This document shows, piece by piece, positions 44,607 through 53,173 of a stretch of DNA of 64,000 nucleotides. The stretch spans positions 2,108,001 to 2,172,000 of the forward strand of contig NZ_CP016450.1 of NCBI RefSeq assembly GCF_001713395.1, written 5' to 3'. Origin of the DNA: Sinorhizobium sp. RAC02 (lineage in GTDB: Bacteria > Pseudomonadota > Alphaproteobacteria > Rhizobiales > Rhizobiaceae). The notes beneath the pieces are model-generated. The model had not been told where the DNA came from and ran no database searches. It saw nothing but the letters and a program-made list of their open reading frames with translations. Made by a program: the position numbers and the translations under genes. How positions within the stretch are numbered: the first letter of the stretch is position 1; every line of letters starts with the position of its first letter.

Positions 44607-46595
44607 ATGGCAAGGGGCGGCCCACGCAAGGGTATTCCATCAGGCAAGGGACCGACATCTGGCAAGAGCGGGGGCGTCCACATCGGTGGCCGCTTTTATC
44701 TGACCAGTCTTGCATCTGCGACTGCGGGCGGGCGCGTGCTCGACATTCTGCCCGACCTTCCCGACATTCGGGACCGCGCCTACCAGCCGCACCTGCAAAG
44801 GCTTGCCCCCCAAAAGACGCCGCGGATCGCCTTTTCCGTGAGAAACCAGGGCCAGACGCAAAGCTGCGTCGGCCATTCGCTCGCCCATATCATCGACGTC
44901 TTGCGCTTTGCCGAACCGGACGGGCCAGAGCCCGAGCGCGTCAGCGCGCAGATGCTTTACGAAATGGCACGCAAGAACGACGAGTGGGCCGAGACGATAC
45001 ACGACGGATCCAGCCTGCGCGGCGGGCTCAAGGGTTTCTTCCGCAATGGCGTCTGCACCGAGGGGACACCCGGTGAAGATGCCGCGCCTTGGGTTCTGAC
45101 CTACGACATCGCCAAAGCGGCTCGGGCAACACGGCTCGGCGCCTATTTCCGCGTCCAGCCGGATATCAGCGACTATCACGCCGCCCTTCAGGAGGTCGGC
45201 GCGGTCTACATCTCGGCGCAGATCCATTCGAACTGGGACAAGCCGAAGAACGGCCGCATCGCGCCCGGCGGCACTCCCAAGGGCGGGCATGCCTTCGTGA
45301 TCGTCGGCTATGATGCGGAAGGCTTCTGGATCCTCAACTCCTGGGGCGAGGAATGGGGCAAGGACGGCACCGCCCACTGGTCCTACGAGGATTGGGCGGC
45401 CACGGTGATGGACGCCTGGGTCCTCCAACTCGGCGTGCCCGCGCCGAATGCCTTCAGCGCCGTGCCGAAGGTCACCGCGGCCGAGGCCACTGGGCTGTTC
45501 GGCTTCGGGGATCCGAAGCGGGACGACATTCTCGGCCATTTCATCAATATCGACGACGGACGGCTGATCACCCAGGGCAAATACTATTCCCCTTCATCGA
45601 CCGAGATGCTGGAGACGGTTGACCGGCTGACCAGAACGGATTCGAACGGCGGCAAGGGCTTTTCCGATCTCGTGATCTACGCCCATGGCGGGCTCAACAC
45701 CACGGTGGCGGAGTCCAAGCGCATTTCCGCCTGGAAACGCAGCGAAATCTTTACGCGCAACCGCATCTACAATTTTCATCTCATGTGGGCCTCCGGATTC
45801 TTCGATGAGGTCTTCGGGTCGATGTCGAACAAGCTGGCCGGTCTCGCCGGTGGGGGGCTATGGGACCCCGTTTTCGAAACGGGGCTCGGCAAAGATGCCG
45901 GTCAGAAGGCATGGCGCAACATGAAGGGGGACGCCGAGGCCGCCTTTTTCGACCGGGGCACCAACTCCACCCTGTCCGACGAGGAGGAATATGGCGGCGG
46001 GATCAAGGGCCTGAGACCGCTGCTGAAGGCTCTCGACACCGCCGAAAACAGACCACGACTCCATCTCGTCGGGCACAGCGCTGGTTCCATCGTTCTCGGG
46101 CGGCTGCTTTCGGCCTTCGACAAGTTCGGGCTGAAGAATACCGAAATCGCCAGCGTCCACCTGATGGCGCCGGCTTGCACGGTCAAGTTCTTCGAGGACC
46201 ATTACCAACCGCTGCTCTCCGGCAAGGGCAAGGCGACCCTGTCGGGCAAGATCCATCTCTACATGATGACCGACAAGCTGGAACAGGACGACATCGTCGG
46301 GCTTGATACGGTCCTCCTGCCCGCCTACAGCCGTTCGCTGCTCTATCTGGTCTCCCGCGCCTATGAAGAGAAGCCAGGCACGCCGCTCGCCGGCATGGAG
46401 ATTTTCCAACCCGACATACCGAAATCGAGCAAAATGACCGTTGACCTCTCGTCCGGCGCTTCCGGCGCGAAGACCCAATCGACGTCGCATGGCGGGTTCG
46501 ACAACGACGCGGCGACGCTTGCGACCATCATGGAGCGCATCCTGGGGGCAAAGCCGAAGAAACCGCCCATTCCAAGCGAGATGGAGGGATATTGA
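44607..46595 (+). CDS. Papain-type cysteine protease fused to an alpha/beta hydrolase
   Basis: This 662-residue protein has no signal peptide. Residues 70-280 form a C1-type peptidase: oxyanion Gln81 and nucleophile Cys87 in RNQGQTQSCVGHSLAH, His228 in GGHAFVIVGYD and Asn244 in WILNSWGEEWG. All catalytic residues are in place, and there is no propeptide beyond a basic glycine-rich N-terminus (GGPRKGIPSGKGPTSGKSGG). Residues 350-620 are an alpha/beta hydrolase: LVIYAHGGLN gives a possible oxyanion loop and LHLVGHSAGSIVLGRLL the nucleophile elbow (Ser491). The catalytic His/Asp are not certain. The fusion of two hydrolases in one chain is unusual. A membrane protein gene follows after 80 bases. 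Confidence 0.82.
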   Translation: MARGGPRKGIPSGKGPTSGKSGGVHIGGRFYLTSLASATAGGRVLDILPDLPDIRDRAYQPHLQRLAPQKTPRIAFSVRNQGQTQSCVGHSLAHIIDVLRFAEPDGPEPERVSAQMLYEMARKNDEWAETIHDGSSLRGGLKGFFRNGVCTEGTPGEDAAPWVLTYDIAKAARATRLGAYFRVQPDISDYHAALQEVGAVYISAQIHSNWDKPKNGRIAPGGTPKGGHAFVIVGYDAEGFWILNSWGEEWGKDGTAHWSYEDWAATVMDAWVLQLGVPAPNAFSAVPKVTAAEATGLFGFGDPKRDDILGHFINIDDGRLITQGKYYSPSSTEMLETVDRLTRTDSNGGKGFSDLVIYAHGGLNTTVAESKRISAWKRSEIFTRNRIYNFHLMWASGFFDEVFGSMSNKLAGLAGGGLWDPVFETGLGKDAGQKAWRNMKGDAEAAFFDRGTNSTLSDEEEYGGGIKGLRPLLKALDTAENRPRLHLVGHSAGSIVLGRLLSAFDKFGLKNTEIASVHLMAPACTVKFFEDHYQPLLSGKGKATLSGKIHLYMMTDKLEQDDIVGLDTVLLPAYSRSLLYLVSRAYEEKPGTPLAGMEIFQPDIPKSSKMTVDLSSGASGAKTQSTSHGGFDNDAATLATIMERILGAKPKKPPIPSEMEGY

Positions 46596-46675
46596 CCCCA
46601 GGACGATCTGGCAGAATATCCTGCGGCCATGAAACGTTTGCCTCGCAGCGACGCAACCATCGGGGGCAATACGGC

Positions 46676-47635
46676 ATGTGGGATTTCAGCATCGGCAAGA
46701 CCATCGGCATTCTGCTGAAGACCATGCCCTTCATCCTCACCCGGATGGTAATCTACTTCTCGATCACACTTGCCTTCATCCTGGCAACGGGGGTGGGTGC
46801 CGGTATCGGCTATGGCGTGGGCTCGGTCACTGATAGCCCGGAATCCTTTGCGGTCTGGGGCGGTTTCTTCGGCATGGGGTTGGTCGGCACGGCCGTCTAC
46901 TGGGCGCGGGAATGGCTGCTCTACATGGTCAAGACCGCGCATATCGCCGTCATCGTCAAGCTGATCGACGGCGAGGCCCTGCCGGACGGCAAGGGGCAGG
47001 TTGCCTATGGCCGCGAGATCGTCACCGCCCGCTTCGGCGAGGCGAACATGCTTTTTGCGCTCGACCAGCTCATCAAGGGCGTCATCGCCGCCATCACCGG
47101 GCTCATCGGCGGCGTTGCCGCCTTCCTGCCGATCCCGGGCCTCGACGGCATCACGCGCTTTGCCAATACGGTCATCCGCCTGTCGCTGACCTATGTCGAC
47201 GAGATCATCCTCGGCTACAACATCCGCACCAAAAGCGACAATGCCTGGGAAAGTTCGCGCCGCGGCCTCGTGCTCTATGCGCAGAACGGGCTGAAGATGG
47301 TGAAGAACGCCGTCTGGCTCTCCATCTTCCTCTGGATCCTCTCGATCGGCGTGTTCCTGCTGGCCCTCGCGCCGGCGGCCGCCATCCTCTACGTCTTCCC
47401 TGGCGAGATCGCCGGCTACAGCTTCATCATCGCGCTCGTCTTCGCCTGGGCCTTCAAGGCAGCCGTGCTGGAGCCCTTTGCGATCACCGCGCTGATGGCC
47501 GTCTATTTCGACACGATCCGCGGCCAGGTGCCGGACCCCGAATGGGACGCGAAGCTCGCCGGCGCGTCGGAGAAATTCCGGGCGCTCACGGAAAGCGCCA
47601 GGGGTGCCTTCGGTGGACGGCCGGTCTCGGCGTAG
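46676..47635 (+). CDS. Multi-pass membrane protein of unknown function
   Basis: This 319-residue protein starts MWDFSIGKTIGILLKTMPFI, with a G-run nine bases upstream. A TTG start at 46592 would overlap the stop of the protease gene. About five hydrophobic segments lie at residues 18-48, 58-76, 125-150, 205-235 and 245-275. Between them are conserved-looking polar blocks, YGREIVTARFGEANMLFALD and SLTYVDEIILGYNIRTKSDNAWE. I do not recognise the family, though the pattern recalls CTL/SLC44-type or other small transporter-like proteins. It may be a membrane anchor or channel for the protease-hydrolase encoded just upstream. Confidence 0.75.
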   Translation: MWDFSIGKTIGILLKTMPFILTRMVIYFSITLAFILATGVGAGIGYGVGSVTDSPESFAVWGGFFGMGLVGTAVYWAREWLLYMVKTAHIAVIVKLIDGEALPDGKGQVAYGREIVTARFGEANMLFALDQLIKGVIAAITGLIGGVAAFLPIPGLDGITRFANTVIRLSLTYVDEIILGYNIRTKSDNAWESSRRGLVLYAQNGLKMVKNAVWLSIFLWILSIGVFLLALAPAAAILYVFPGEIAGYSFIIALVFAWAFKAAVLEPFAITALMAVYFDTIRGQVPDPEWDAKLAGASEKFRALTESARGAFGGRPVSA

Positions 47636-47755
47636 AGCCACGCCGCGCATTTTTCCCCACCGCTACGGAATGGAAAGAGTTTTAACTATTCCGATTACCG
47701 GAAGTTGTAGATTTGACTCTACCATCCCCTTTCAGCAAACCGCTGGGGGATTTCC

Positions 47756-48409
47756 ATGCGTCTGTTCGTCGTTCTCTTGCTGGCGACAATGCTGGCCGCG
47801 CTGTCGTTCACCGATGATGCCGAGGCCCGCCGTCGCGGCTTTTCCTTCAGCGGCAGCCGGGCGAAACCTCAATCCCTGCCCGTCATCATTCCCATCCCGG
47901 GCGGCGGTTCATCCGTCGTCTTCGTCAAGGAACTGCCAGATATCACGGCGTTCAAGTTCCAGGACAAGGGCTTCTACGATCTCGGCTACAAGTTCAGCAC
48001 GTTCGGTGGCGGAGAATGGGTCGGCTATTTCAAGAGCAAGTCCAGCTATGTCAGACTTGATCAGGAAAAGGTCAAACAGTTCGTACTGCCGGCAGTCGGA
48101 CTGACGGAAGCCGACACACCCACACGCGGGGTCGGCGGCCAGCTGATGGTCGGGCTCCTCTGGATCATCGGAGCGGTTGTCGCCGCTGGCTTCGCCCTGC
48201 TGCGCTCGTCGGGCCTGCGCCGCGCCATTTTCACCCCGCGGGGCCGAACGGAAACAGAGGATGACCTCGACGAGCGGCGCTTTTCCGCTGGCAGAGCGGA
48301 GCCATCTCTCCAGCTAAAGCCGAACATGGCGGCGGTGCCGCGCGCGCAATCGGCCGCACCATCCTTCAGCCGCGCCGTTCCAGCCAACGCCTTTGGGAAA
48401 AGGCGTTAG
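47756..48409 (+). CDS. Secreted/membrane-anchored protein of unknown function
   Basis: This 217-residue protein has a signal peptide (MRLFVVLLLATMLAALSFTDDAEA), then an Arg/Ser-rich FSFSGSRAKPQS and a beta-rich domain with PVIIPIPGGGSSVVFVKELPD and GEWVGYFKSKSSYVRL. One membrane helix (MVGLLWIIGAVVAAGFALL) near residues 130-150 precedes a charged cytoplasmic tail. A type I membrane protein is likely. No family is recognised. Its start follows the membrane gene by 120 bases. Its stop overlaps that of the convergent AlkX-type gene. Confidence 0.7.
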   Translation: MRLFVVLLLATMLAALSFTDDAEARRRGFSFSGSRAKPQSLPVIIPIPGGGSSVVFVKELPDITAFKFQDKGFYDLGYKFSTFGGGEWVGYFKSKSSYVRLDQEKVKQFVLPAVGLTEADTPTRGVGGQLMVGLLWIIGAVVAAGFALLRSSGLRRAIFTPRGRTETEDDLDERRFSAGRAEPSLQLKPNMAAVPRAQSAAPSFSRAVPANAFGKRR

Positions 48410-49602
48410 CCCTCCCCGCGCCACCCATCGAGATACCGCACCTCCTCCACGCCCGAGAACTTCGCCAGACGGGCCAGCTCGGCCTCCAGCTTCTCCAGCC
48501 GCCCCGCCGAGGCGCGGACCTTCGGCTCCCACCACAGCCGCTTGACGTCGAGCGTGCCGGCCTTGCGGTCGGCCTTCATGTCGATGCGGCCGACGAGGCG
48601 GTCGCCTTCGAGCAGCGGAAAAACATAGTAGCCGTATTGCCGCTTGGGCTCCGGCACGAAGACTTCGATGCGGTAGAAATAACCGAACAGCCGTTCCGTG
48701 CGATTGCGGTCACGGATCAGCGGATCGAAGGGCGAGAGCACGCGTAGTCTTGCGGGCGGCTCGGGGATATCGCCGAGGTTTTGCGGAAAGTCGGCGAAAG
48801 CATGGGAGGCACGCGGCTTGTCGCCGTCCGCCGTTTCGATGGCGACGGGGCGCAGTTCGTCTCGGTGCGTTTCCACCCAGGCTTTCGCCTCCTCCGGCGA
48901 GATCAGCGCCCAGAAGGCGGCAAGCTCGCCATGGGTGGCAAAGCCCAGCCTTGTCAGCGCGCTGCGGCAAGCCCAGTCGACGAAGGCGTCATGTTCGACA
49001 TCCGGCTCATGGTGATGCGCCGGCACGACCCGTTCGGTAAGGTCATAGACCTTCTGGAAGTTTTCCCGCCGGGCGATCGCCAGCCTGCCGGTGTGCCAGA
49101 GAAATTCGAGCGCCGTCTTGTTCGGATGCCAGTTCCACCAGCCGCCGGACTTATGCTCGTCCGTTTTCAGATCGCGCGATAGGACAGGCCCACCGGAGGC
49201 GATGCGCTCATAGGTTTCCTCGAATGTGGCGTCAAAACCCTCGCCCTGCCATCTGCGCCACCGTTCCAGGATCGACGCTTCCTTGCGGCGGAAACGATGT
49301 TTCCAATAGCGGTAGAATTCACTCGGGATGATGGAGGCATCGTGCGTCCAGTGCTCAAAGAGCTCGCCATCCGTCTCCAGCAGTTCCGTCAGGTGCTCGC
49401 GCCGGTATGTCTGGTTGCGCGAGAAGAGGATCTGGTGATGTGCCCGTTCGACGGTGGCGATGCTGTCCACCTGCACGAAGCCGATATCGTGGATGAGCTG
49501 CAACAGCCCTGCCTTGCCGAGCAGGCGACCGGGTGGTCCGCTGAGGCCCTGGCGGGCGAGGAAGATGCGCCGGGCCTCGGCATTGGAAAGCAGAATCGTC
49601 AT
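48406..49602 (-). CDS. Winged-helix DNA glycosylase family protein (YcaQ/AlkX type)
   Basis: This 398-residue protein belongs to the HTH_42 family (formerly DUF1006), which includes AlkX/YcaQ, an interstrand crosslink DNA glycosylase in E. coli. The signature QVDSIATVERAHH, which carries the Q-x-D catalytic motif, is present, with the later EHWTHDASIIPSEFYRYW and a WWNWHPNKTALEFLWHTGRL winged-helix module. It should excise damaged bases at crosslinks. It has its own promoter region upstream (about 190 bases to bioM, divergent) and converges on the membrane-protein gene with overlapping stops. Confidence 0.9.
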   Translation of the reverse strand: MTILLSNAEARRIFLARQGLSGPPGRLLGKAGLLQLIHDIGFVQVDSIATVERAHHQILFSRNQTYRREHLTELLETDGELFEHWTHDASIIPSEFYRYWKHRFRRKEASILERWRRWQGEGFDATFEETYERIASGGPVLSRDLKTDEHKSGGWWNWHPNKTALEFLWHTGRLAIARRENFQKVYDLTERVVPAHHHEPDVEHDAFVDWACRSALTRLGFATHGELAAFWALISPEEAKAWVETHRDELRPVAIETADGDKPRASHAFADFPQNLGDIPEPPARLRVLSPFDPLIRDRNRTERLFGYFYRIEVFVPEPKRQYGYYVFPLLEGDRLVGRIDMKADRKAGTLDVKRLWWEPKVRASAGRLEKLEAELARLAKFSGVEEVRYLDGWRGEG

Positions 49603-49795
49603 GGCTGGATGATAGACACATATTCCCGTTTTGTTCCAGTCATTTTCTGTCGGCGGACATCAGGCCGATGCGAGCTCCTTCAACATTTTCCGTCGATTGT
49701 TCAACATTATTGCAGGCACCGACACAAAAGCGCTTCGCAGTTCCCTTGGAATTGCTTATAGGTCCACCACCCATCTGCGAACCGGGACCCCGCTC

Positions 49796-50476
49796 TTGGA
49801 CATCGTTTTCTCTGCCGCCACGGTGAGCTATGCCGGACGCACCGCGCTCCAGCCGCTGGATTTACGGCTTGCCGAGCAGCGCATCGGTGTCGTGGGCCTC
49901 AACGGTTCCGGCAAGACGACCATGGCGCGGCTGATCAACGGCCTCGTCAAACCGACGACCGGCACAGTGACGGTGGGCGGGCTCGATACGATGGCGGACG
50001 AGGTTGCCGCGCGCGGAAAAACCGGCTTCATCTTCCAGAACCCGCAGCACCAGATGATCCTGCCGATCCTCTCCGAAGACATCGCCTTCGGCCTGAAGAA
50101 TCGCGGCTTCGGCAAGGTCGAGATCGCGGAGAAGACCGAGGCGGTGCTTGCGCGTTTCGGCATTTCGCACCTGGCGCGCCGGCGTGTCCATGAGCTTTCC
50201 GGCGGAGAAACGCAGCTTGGCGCCATTGCAAGCGTGCTCGTCACCGGCCCGGAGCTTCTGATCCTCGACGAGCCGACCAACCAGCTCGACCTGAAGAACC
50301 GCGCGCTCATCGCGCGCACCATCGAAGGCCTGCCGGAGCAGGTGCTCGTGATCACGCACGACCTTGCGCTACTCGAAGGCTTCGACCGGGTGCTGGTCTT
50401 CCACGAAGGGCGGCTTGCCGCAGACAGCGACCCGGCCGAAGCGATCCGCGCCTACCGGGAAATCGCCGCATGCTGA
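49796..50476 (+). CDS. bioM: Biotin ECF transporter ATPase
   Basis: This 226-residue ABC ATPase energises biotin uptake with BioN and BioY. I take the TTG at 49796 (MDIVFSAATVSYAGRTALQP) because the ABC domain begins here. Longer ATG starts add 55 residues with no domain support. Walker A is GLNGSGKT (residues 34-41), the Q-loop FQNPQHQM, the ABC signature LSGGETQLG, Walker B LLILDEPTNQLD and the His switch THD. The C-terminus is short, as in stand-alone ECF A components. It overlaps bioN by seven bases. Confidence 0.92.
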   Translation: MDIVFSAATVSYAGRTALQPLDLRLAEQRIGVVGLNGSGKTTMARLINGLVKPTTGTVTVGGLDTMADEVAARGKTGFIFQNPQHQMILPILSEDIAFGLKNRGFGKVEIAEKTEAVLARFGISHLARRRVHELSGGETQLGAIASVLVTGPELLILDEPTNQLDLKNRALIARTIEGLPEQVLVITHDLALLEGFDRVLVFHEGRLAADSDPAEAIRAYREIAAC

Positions 50477-51075
50477 ACGGGCTCGACATCGAGGGCACTT
50501 CGCTGCTGCATCGCATGCCCGTGCGCGGCAAGCTGATTGTGCTTTTCGTCGCGGCCATTGTGCTCTTCGTTACCTCGGACCTGCGCCTTCTCGTACCCGC
50601 GCTTGTGCTGGCTGCAGGGCTCTATCTGTCGACCGGCATCGGCATCCGGGAAGCAGCGCGGCGCACACGGTTCGTGCTGTTCACAGTGCTGATTGTCGCA
50701 GTGGCGAACTATCTCTTTCATTCGCTGCATGAGGCGCTCGTCGTGTTTTGCCGCCTGTCCACGCTGGTGCTGCTGGCCGCGGCCGTCACCGCGACGACGG
50801 GCATTTCCGCCTTCATGGACGAGATCACCCGGCTCATCACGCCGCTGGAGCGATTCGGTTTCGTGCGGGCGGCGGATGTCAGCCTTGCCGTTGGCCTCGT
50901 CATCCGTTTCGTTCCCGAGATTTTTGCGCGCTATCAGGATATCGCCGACGCGCACAGGGCGCGCGGCCTGCCGGTGCGACCGCTTTCCACACTGACGCCG
51001 CTCATCATCCTGACGCTGAAGGATGCGGATACGATCGCCATGGCGATTGACGCCCGCGGTTTTCGGCGGCACTAA
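50470..51075 (+). CDS. bioN: Biotin ECF transporter T component
   Basis: This 201-residue membrane protein begins MLNGLDIEGTSLLHRMPVRG. It has about five helices and the two T-component coupling motifs: the ARG box AHRARGLPVRP and the late MAIDARGFRR (Ala-Arg-Gly), where BioN binds the ATPase. It overlaps bioM by seven bases and is followed by bioY 36 bases on, so bioMNY is one operon. Confidence 0.94.
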   Translation: MLNGLDIEGTSLLHRMPVRGKLIVLFVAAIVLFVTSDLRLLVPALVLAAGLYLSTGIGIREAARRTRFVLFTVLIVAVANYLFHSLHEALVVFCRLSTLVLLAAAVTATTGISAFMDEITRLITPLERFGFVRAADVSLAVGLVIRFVPEIFARYQDIADAHRARGLPVRPLSTLTPLIILTLKDADTIAMAIDARGFRRH

Positions 51076-51111
51076 ATGCCAACCCAATTTTGTCCATCCG
51101 GGAACCTCGAC

Positions 51112-51675
51112 ATGACCACCAGAGACATCGTCCTCGTCGCCCTCTTCGCCGCGATCATCGTGGTACTGGGCCTGCTGCCGCCGATCACGCTCGGTTTCAT
51201 ACCGGTGCCGATCACCGCGCAGTCGCTCGGCGTCATGCTGGCCGGCTGCATCCTCGGCGCCAAGCGCGGTGCTGGCGCCGTGCTGCTCGTCCTGCTGCTC
51301 GTGGCGATCGGCCTGCCGGTTCTCTCCGGCGGTCGCGGTGGCCTTGCCATTTTCGCAAGCCCGACCGGCGGCTACCTCGTCGGCTGGGTCTTCGGCGCCC
51401 TCGTCTGCGGCCTGATCGCCGAGCGCTTCGTTCGGGAAGACCAGGGGGAGCTTACGCAGTTTCTCGCCTTCCTGGGCGCATCCGTCATCGGCGGCATCGC
51501 CGTCGTCTACCTCTTCGGCATTCCGTGGCTCGCCTATGTGAGCGGCAAGGCGTTTTTCCAAACGGCCCTCGCCTCGCTTGTCTTCATTCCCGGCGACCTC
51601 ATCAAGGCGTTTGTCGCCATGCTGGCCGGCCGCGCCGTGCTTGCAGGTTATCCGCTCCTGCCGCAGCGTGCCTGA
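51112..51675 (+). CDS. bioY: Biotin-specific S component BioY
   Basis: This 187-residue membrane protein starts MTTRDIVLVALFAAIIVVLG, with GGGAACC upstream. An ATG 12 codons earlier is not conserved in style. It has six helices and the BioY marks IPVPITAQSLGVMLAGCILG and RGGLAIFASPTGGYLVGW, the biotin-binding segment. It is a high-affinity biotin binder that works alone or with BioMN. It is followed by an acyl-CoA ligase gene after ten bases. Confidence 0.95.
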   Translation: MTTRDIVLVALFAAIIVVLGLLPPITLGFIPVPITAQSLGVMLAGCILGAKRGAGAVLLVLLLVAIGLPVLSGGRGGLAIFASPTGGYLVGWVFGALVCGLIAERFVREDQGELTQFLAFLGASVIGGIAVVYLFGIPWLAYVSGKAFFQTALASLVFIPGDLIKAFVAMLAGRAVLAGYPLLPQRA

Positions 51676-51685
51676 GCCTGAGCCC

Positions 51686-53173
51686 ATGCCGCTTTCCGGC
51701 GCACTCGAACAGCACGCCGCCAACAATCCTGCGAACCCGGCCTTCCATCTGGAGGACCGGGTTCTCTCCTACCGTGCGTTGACTGCGACGGCGCGGCGTC
51801 TCTTCGCAGCGTTCTCCAATCTGACGCCTGAAGGCTGCAGTACGATCGGGCCGCAAAACCGGCTCATCGCCATCGTCACCGGTAACCACGCGCTCTTTCC
51901 CGCCGCCTTCGCCGCAGCGACGGCCGGCAACAATTGCGCCGCCCTGATCGATCCGCACCTGCCGGAACCGGTTCGCCGCCGGATGATCGAAAAGCTCGAT
52001 CCCGATCTCATCGTCATCGCAGACGGCCCTGCCCTTCTTGTCCGCAGCCCACGCGACGGCAACAACGCGACCATCGCCGAAGAAGCCTCCTTCGGCGCGC
52101 CGCCGCTCCCGGAGGGCAATGGCGACGATCCGTTCCTGATCGTCTTCACGTCCGGCACCACCGCCGACCCGAAACCGATCATCCGTGATCGCCGCTCCTG
52201 GCGTGCCAGCCTCGCAACCGGTGCCCCCTTCTTCGGCATCGACGCGACGGCGAGCACCTATGCACCCGGCCCGCTCGCGCACGGCCTTGCGCTCTACGCG
52301 ATGACGGAGACGCTGCTTGCCGGGGGTACCTTCCATTCCGCCAGGCATTTCGAGGCCGCGGAGGCGCTGAAAACCATCCGGGGCAACGCCGTGCGCCGCC
52401 TGGTCCTCGTGCCCACGGTGCTGCGCCGGCTTTGCGAGAGCGACGGCGCGGAAGGGGTGACGGCGATCACCATTGCCAGCGCCAAACTGACGGCTGCCGA
52501 CCACGCGCTGTGCAGCAAGACATTTCCCGGGGCTGCGCTTCGCGAATATTATGGGGCCTCGGAGCTCGGCTTCATCACCGCCACCGCGCCGGGCGATCCC
52601 GCCTCCTCCACCGCCGTCGGCACGGCTTTTCCCGGCGTTCGGCTCTCCATTCTGGACGGCGCCGGCAAGGCGCTGCCCGCGGGCGAAACCGGCACCATCT
52701 TCGTCGAAAGCCCGCTTGTCGCCACCGGCTATCTTGGTGCTGGCGACGGCGCGGGGCTTGCCCGTTTCGGCAGCCTTGCCACCGTGGGCGACCTTGGATT
52801 TCTCGAGGCGGACGGTACGCTGCATCTCCTCGGCCGCTCCGGCGGCATGGTGCTCTCGGGCGGCAACAATATCTATCCGTCCGAAGTGGAAGCAGCGCTC
52901 CTCGGCCTGCCGCATGTTCGCGCCGCCCATGTCTTCGGTGTCGAGCATGCCGATCTCGGCAGCGAGCTGGTCGCCGTCATCGAACCGAGCGGATCGGACC
53001 TGACGCCGGACGGGCTTTCGGCAGCGATGGCCGAAGTGCTGCCACGCTACAAGCAACCGCGGCGGCTCTGGCTTTGCCGCGCCATGCCGGTGACACCCTC
53101 CGGCAAGGTCGAGGCGAAGATGGTGCGGCAGTGGGTGGTGGAGGGCAGCAATGCGCTCGAACGGCTCTTCTGA
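51686..53173 (+). CDS. AMP-forming acyl-CoA ligase linked to bioMNY
   Basis: This 495-residue ANL-family enzyme activates a carboxylate with ATP and CoA. It starts MPLSGALEQHAANNPANPAF. The phosphate loop is FTSGTTADPKPIIRD, the A5 region is EYYGASELGFIT, A7/A8 is VGDLGFLEADGTLHLLGRSG and the A10 catalytic lysine is in TPSGKVEAKMVRQW. The length is on the short side for the family, as in small-chain or aryl ligases. The substrate is unknown. It begins ten bases after bioY and overlaps the thiolase gene by 23 bases, so one operon is likely. A link to biotin or pimelate-type acids is inference from context. Confidence 0.85.
   Translation: MPLSGALEQHAANNPANPAFHLEDRVLSYRALTATARRLFAAFSNLTPEGCSTIGPQNRLIAIVTGNHALFPAAFAAATAGNNCAALIDPHLPEPVRRRMIEKLDPDLIVIADGPALLVRSPRDGNNATIAEEASFGAPPLPEGNGDDPFLIVFTSGTTADPKPIIRDRRSWRASLATGAPFFGIDATASTYAPGPLAHGLALYAMTETLLAGGTFHSARHFEAAEALKTIRGNAVRRLVLVPTVLRRLCESDGAEGVTAITIASAKLTAADHALCSKTFPGAALREYYGASELGFITATAPGDPASSTAVGTAFPGVRLSILDGAGKALPAGETGTIFVESPLVATGYLGAGDGAGLARFGSLATVGDLGFLEADGTLHLLGRSGGMVLSGGNNIYPSEVEAALLGLPHVRAAHVFGVEHADLGSELVAVIEPSGSDLTPDGLSAAMAEVLPRYKQPRRLWLCRAMPVTPSGKVEAKMVRQWVVEGSNALERLF

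Noticed and set aside
49603..49795. BioR operator (TTATCTATAA-like) upstream of bioM
   Set aside because: Only GCTTATAGG half-matches occur. No full palindrome is present, so I cannot support a site.
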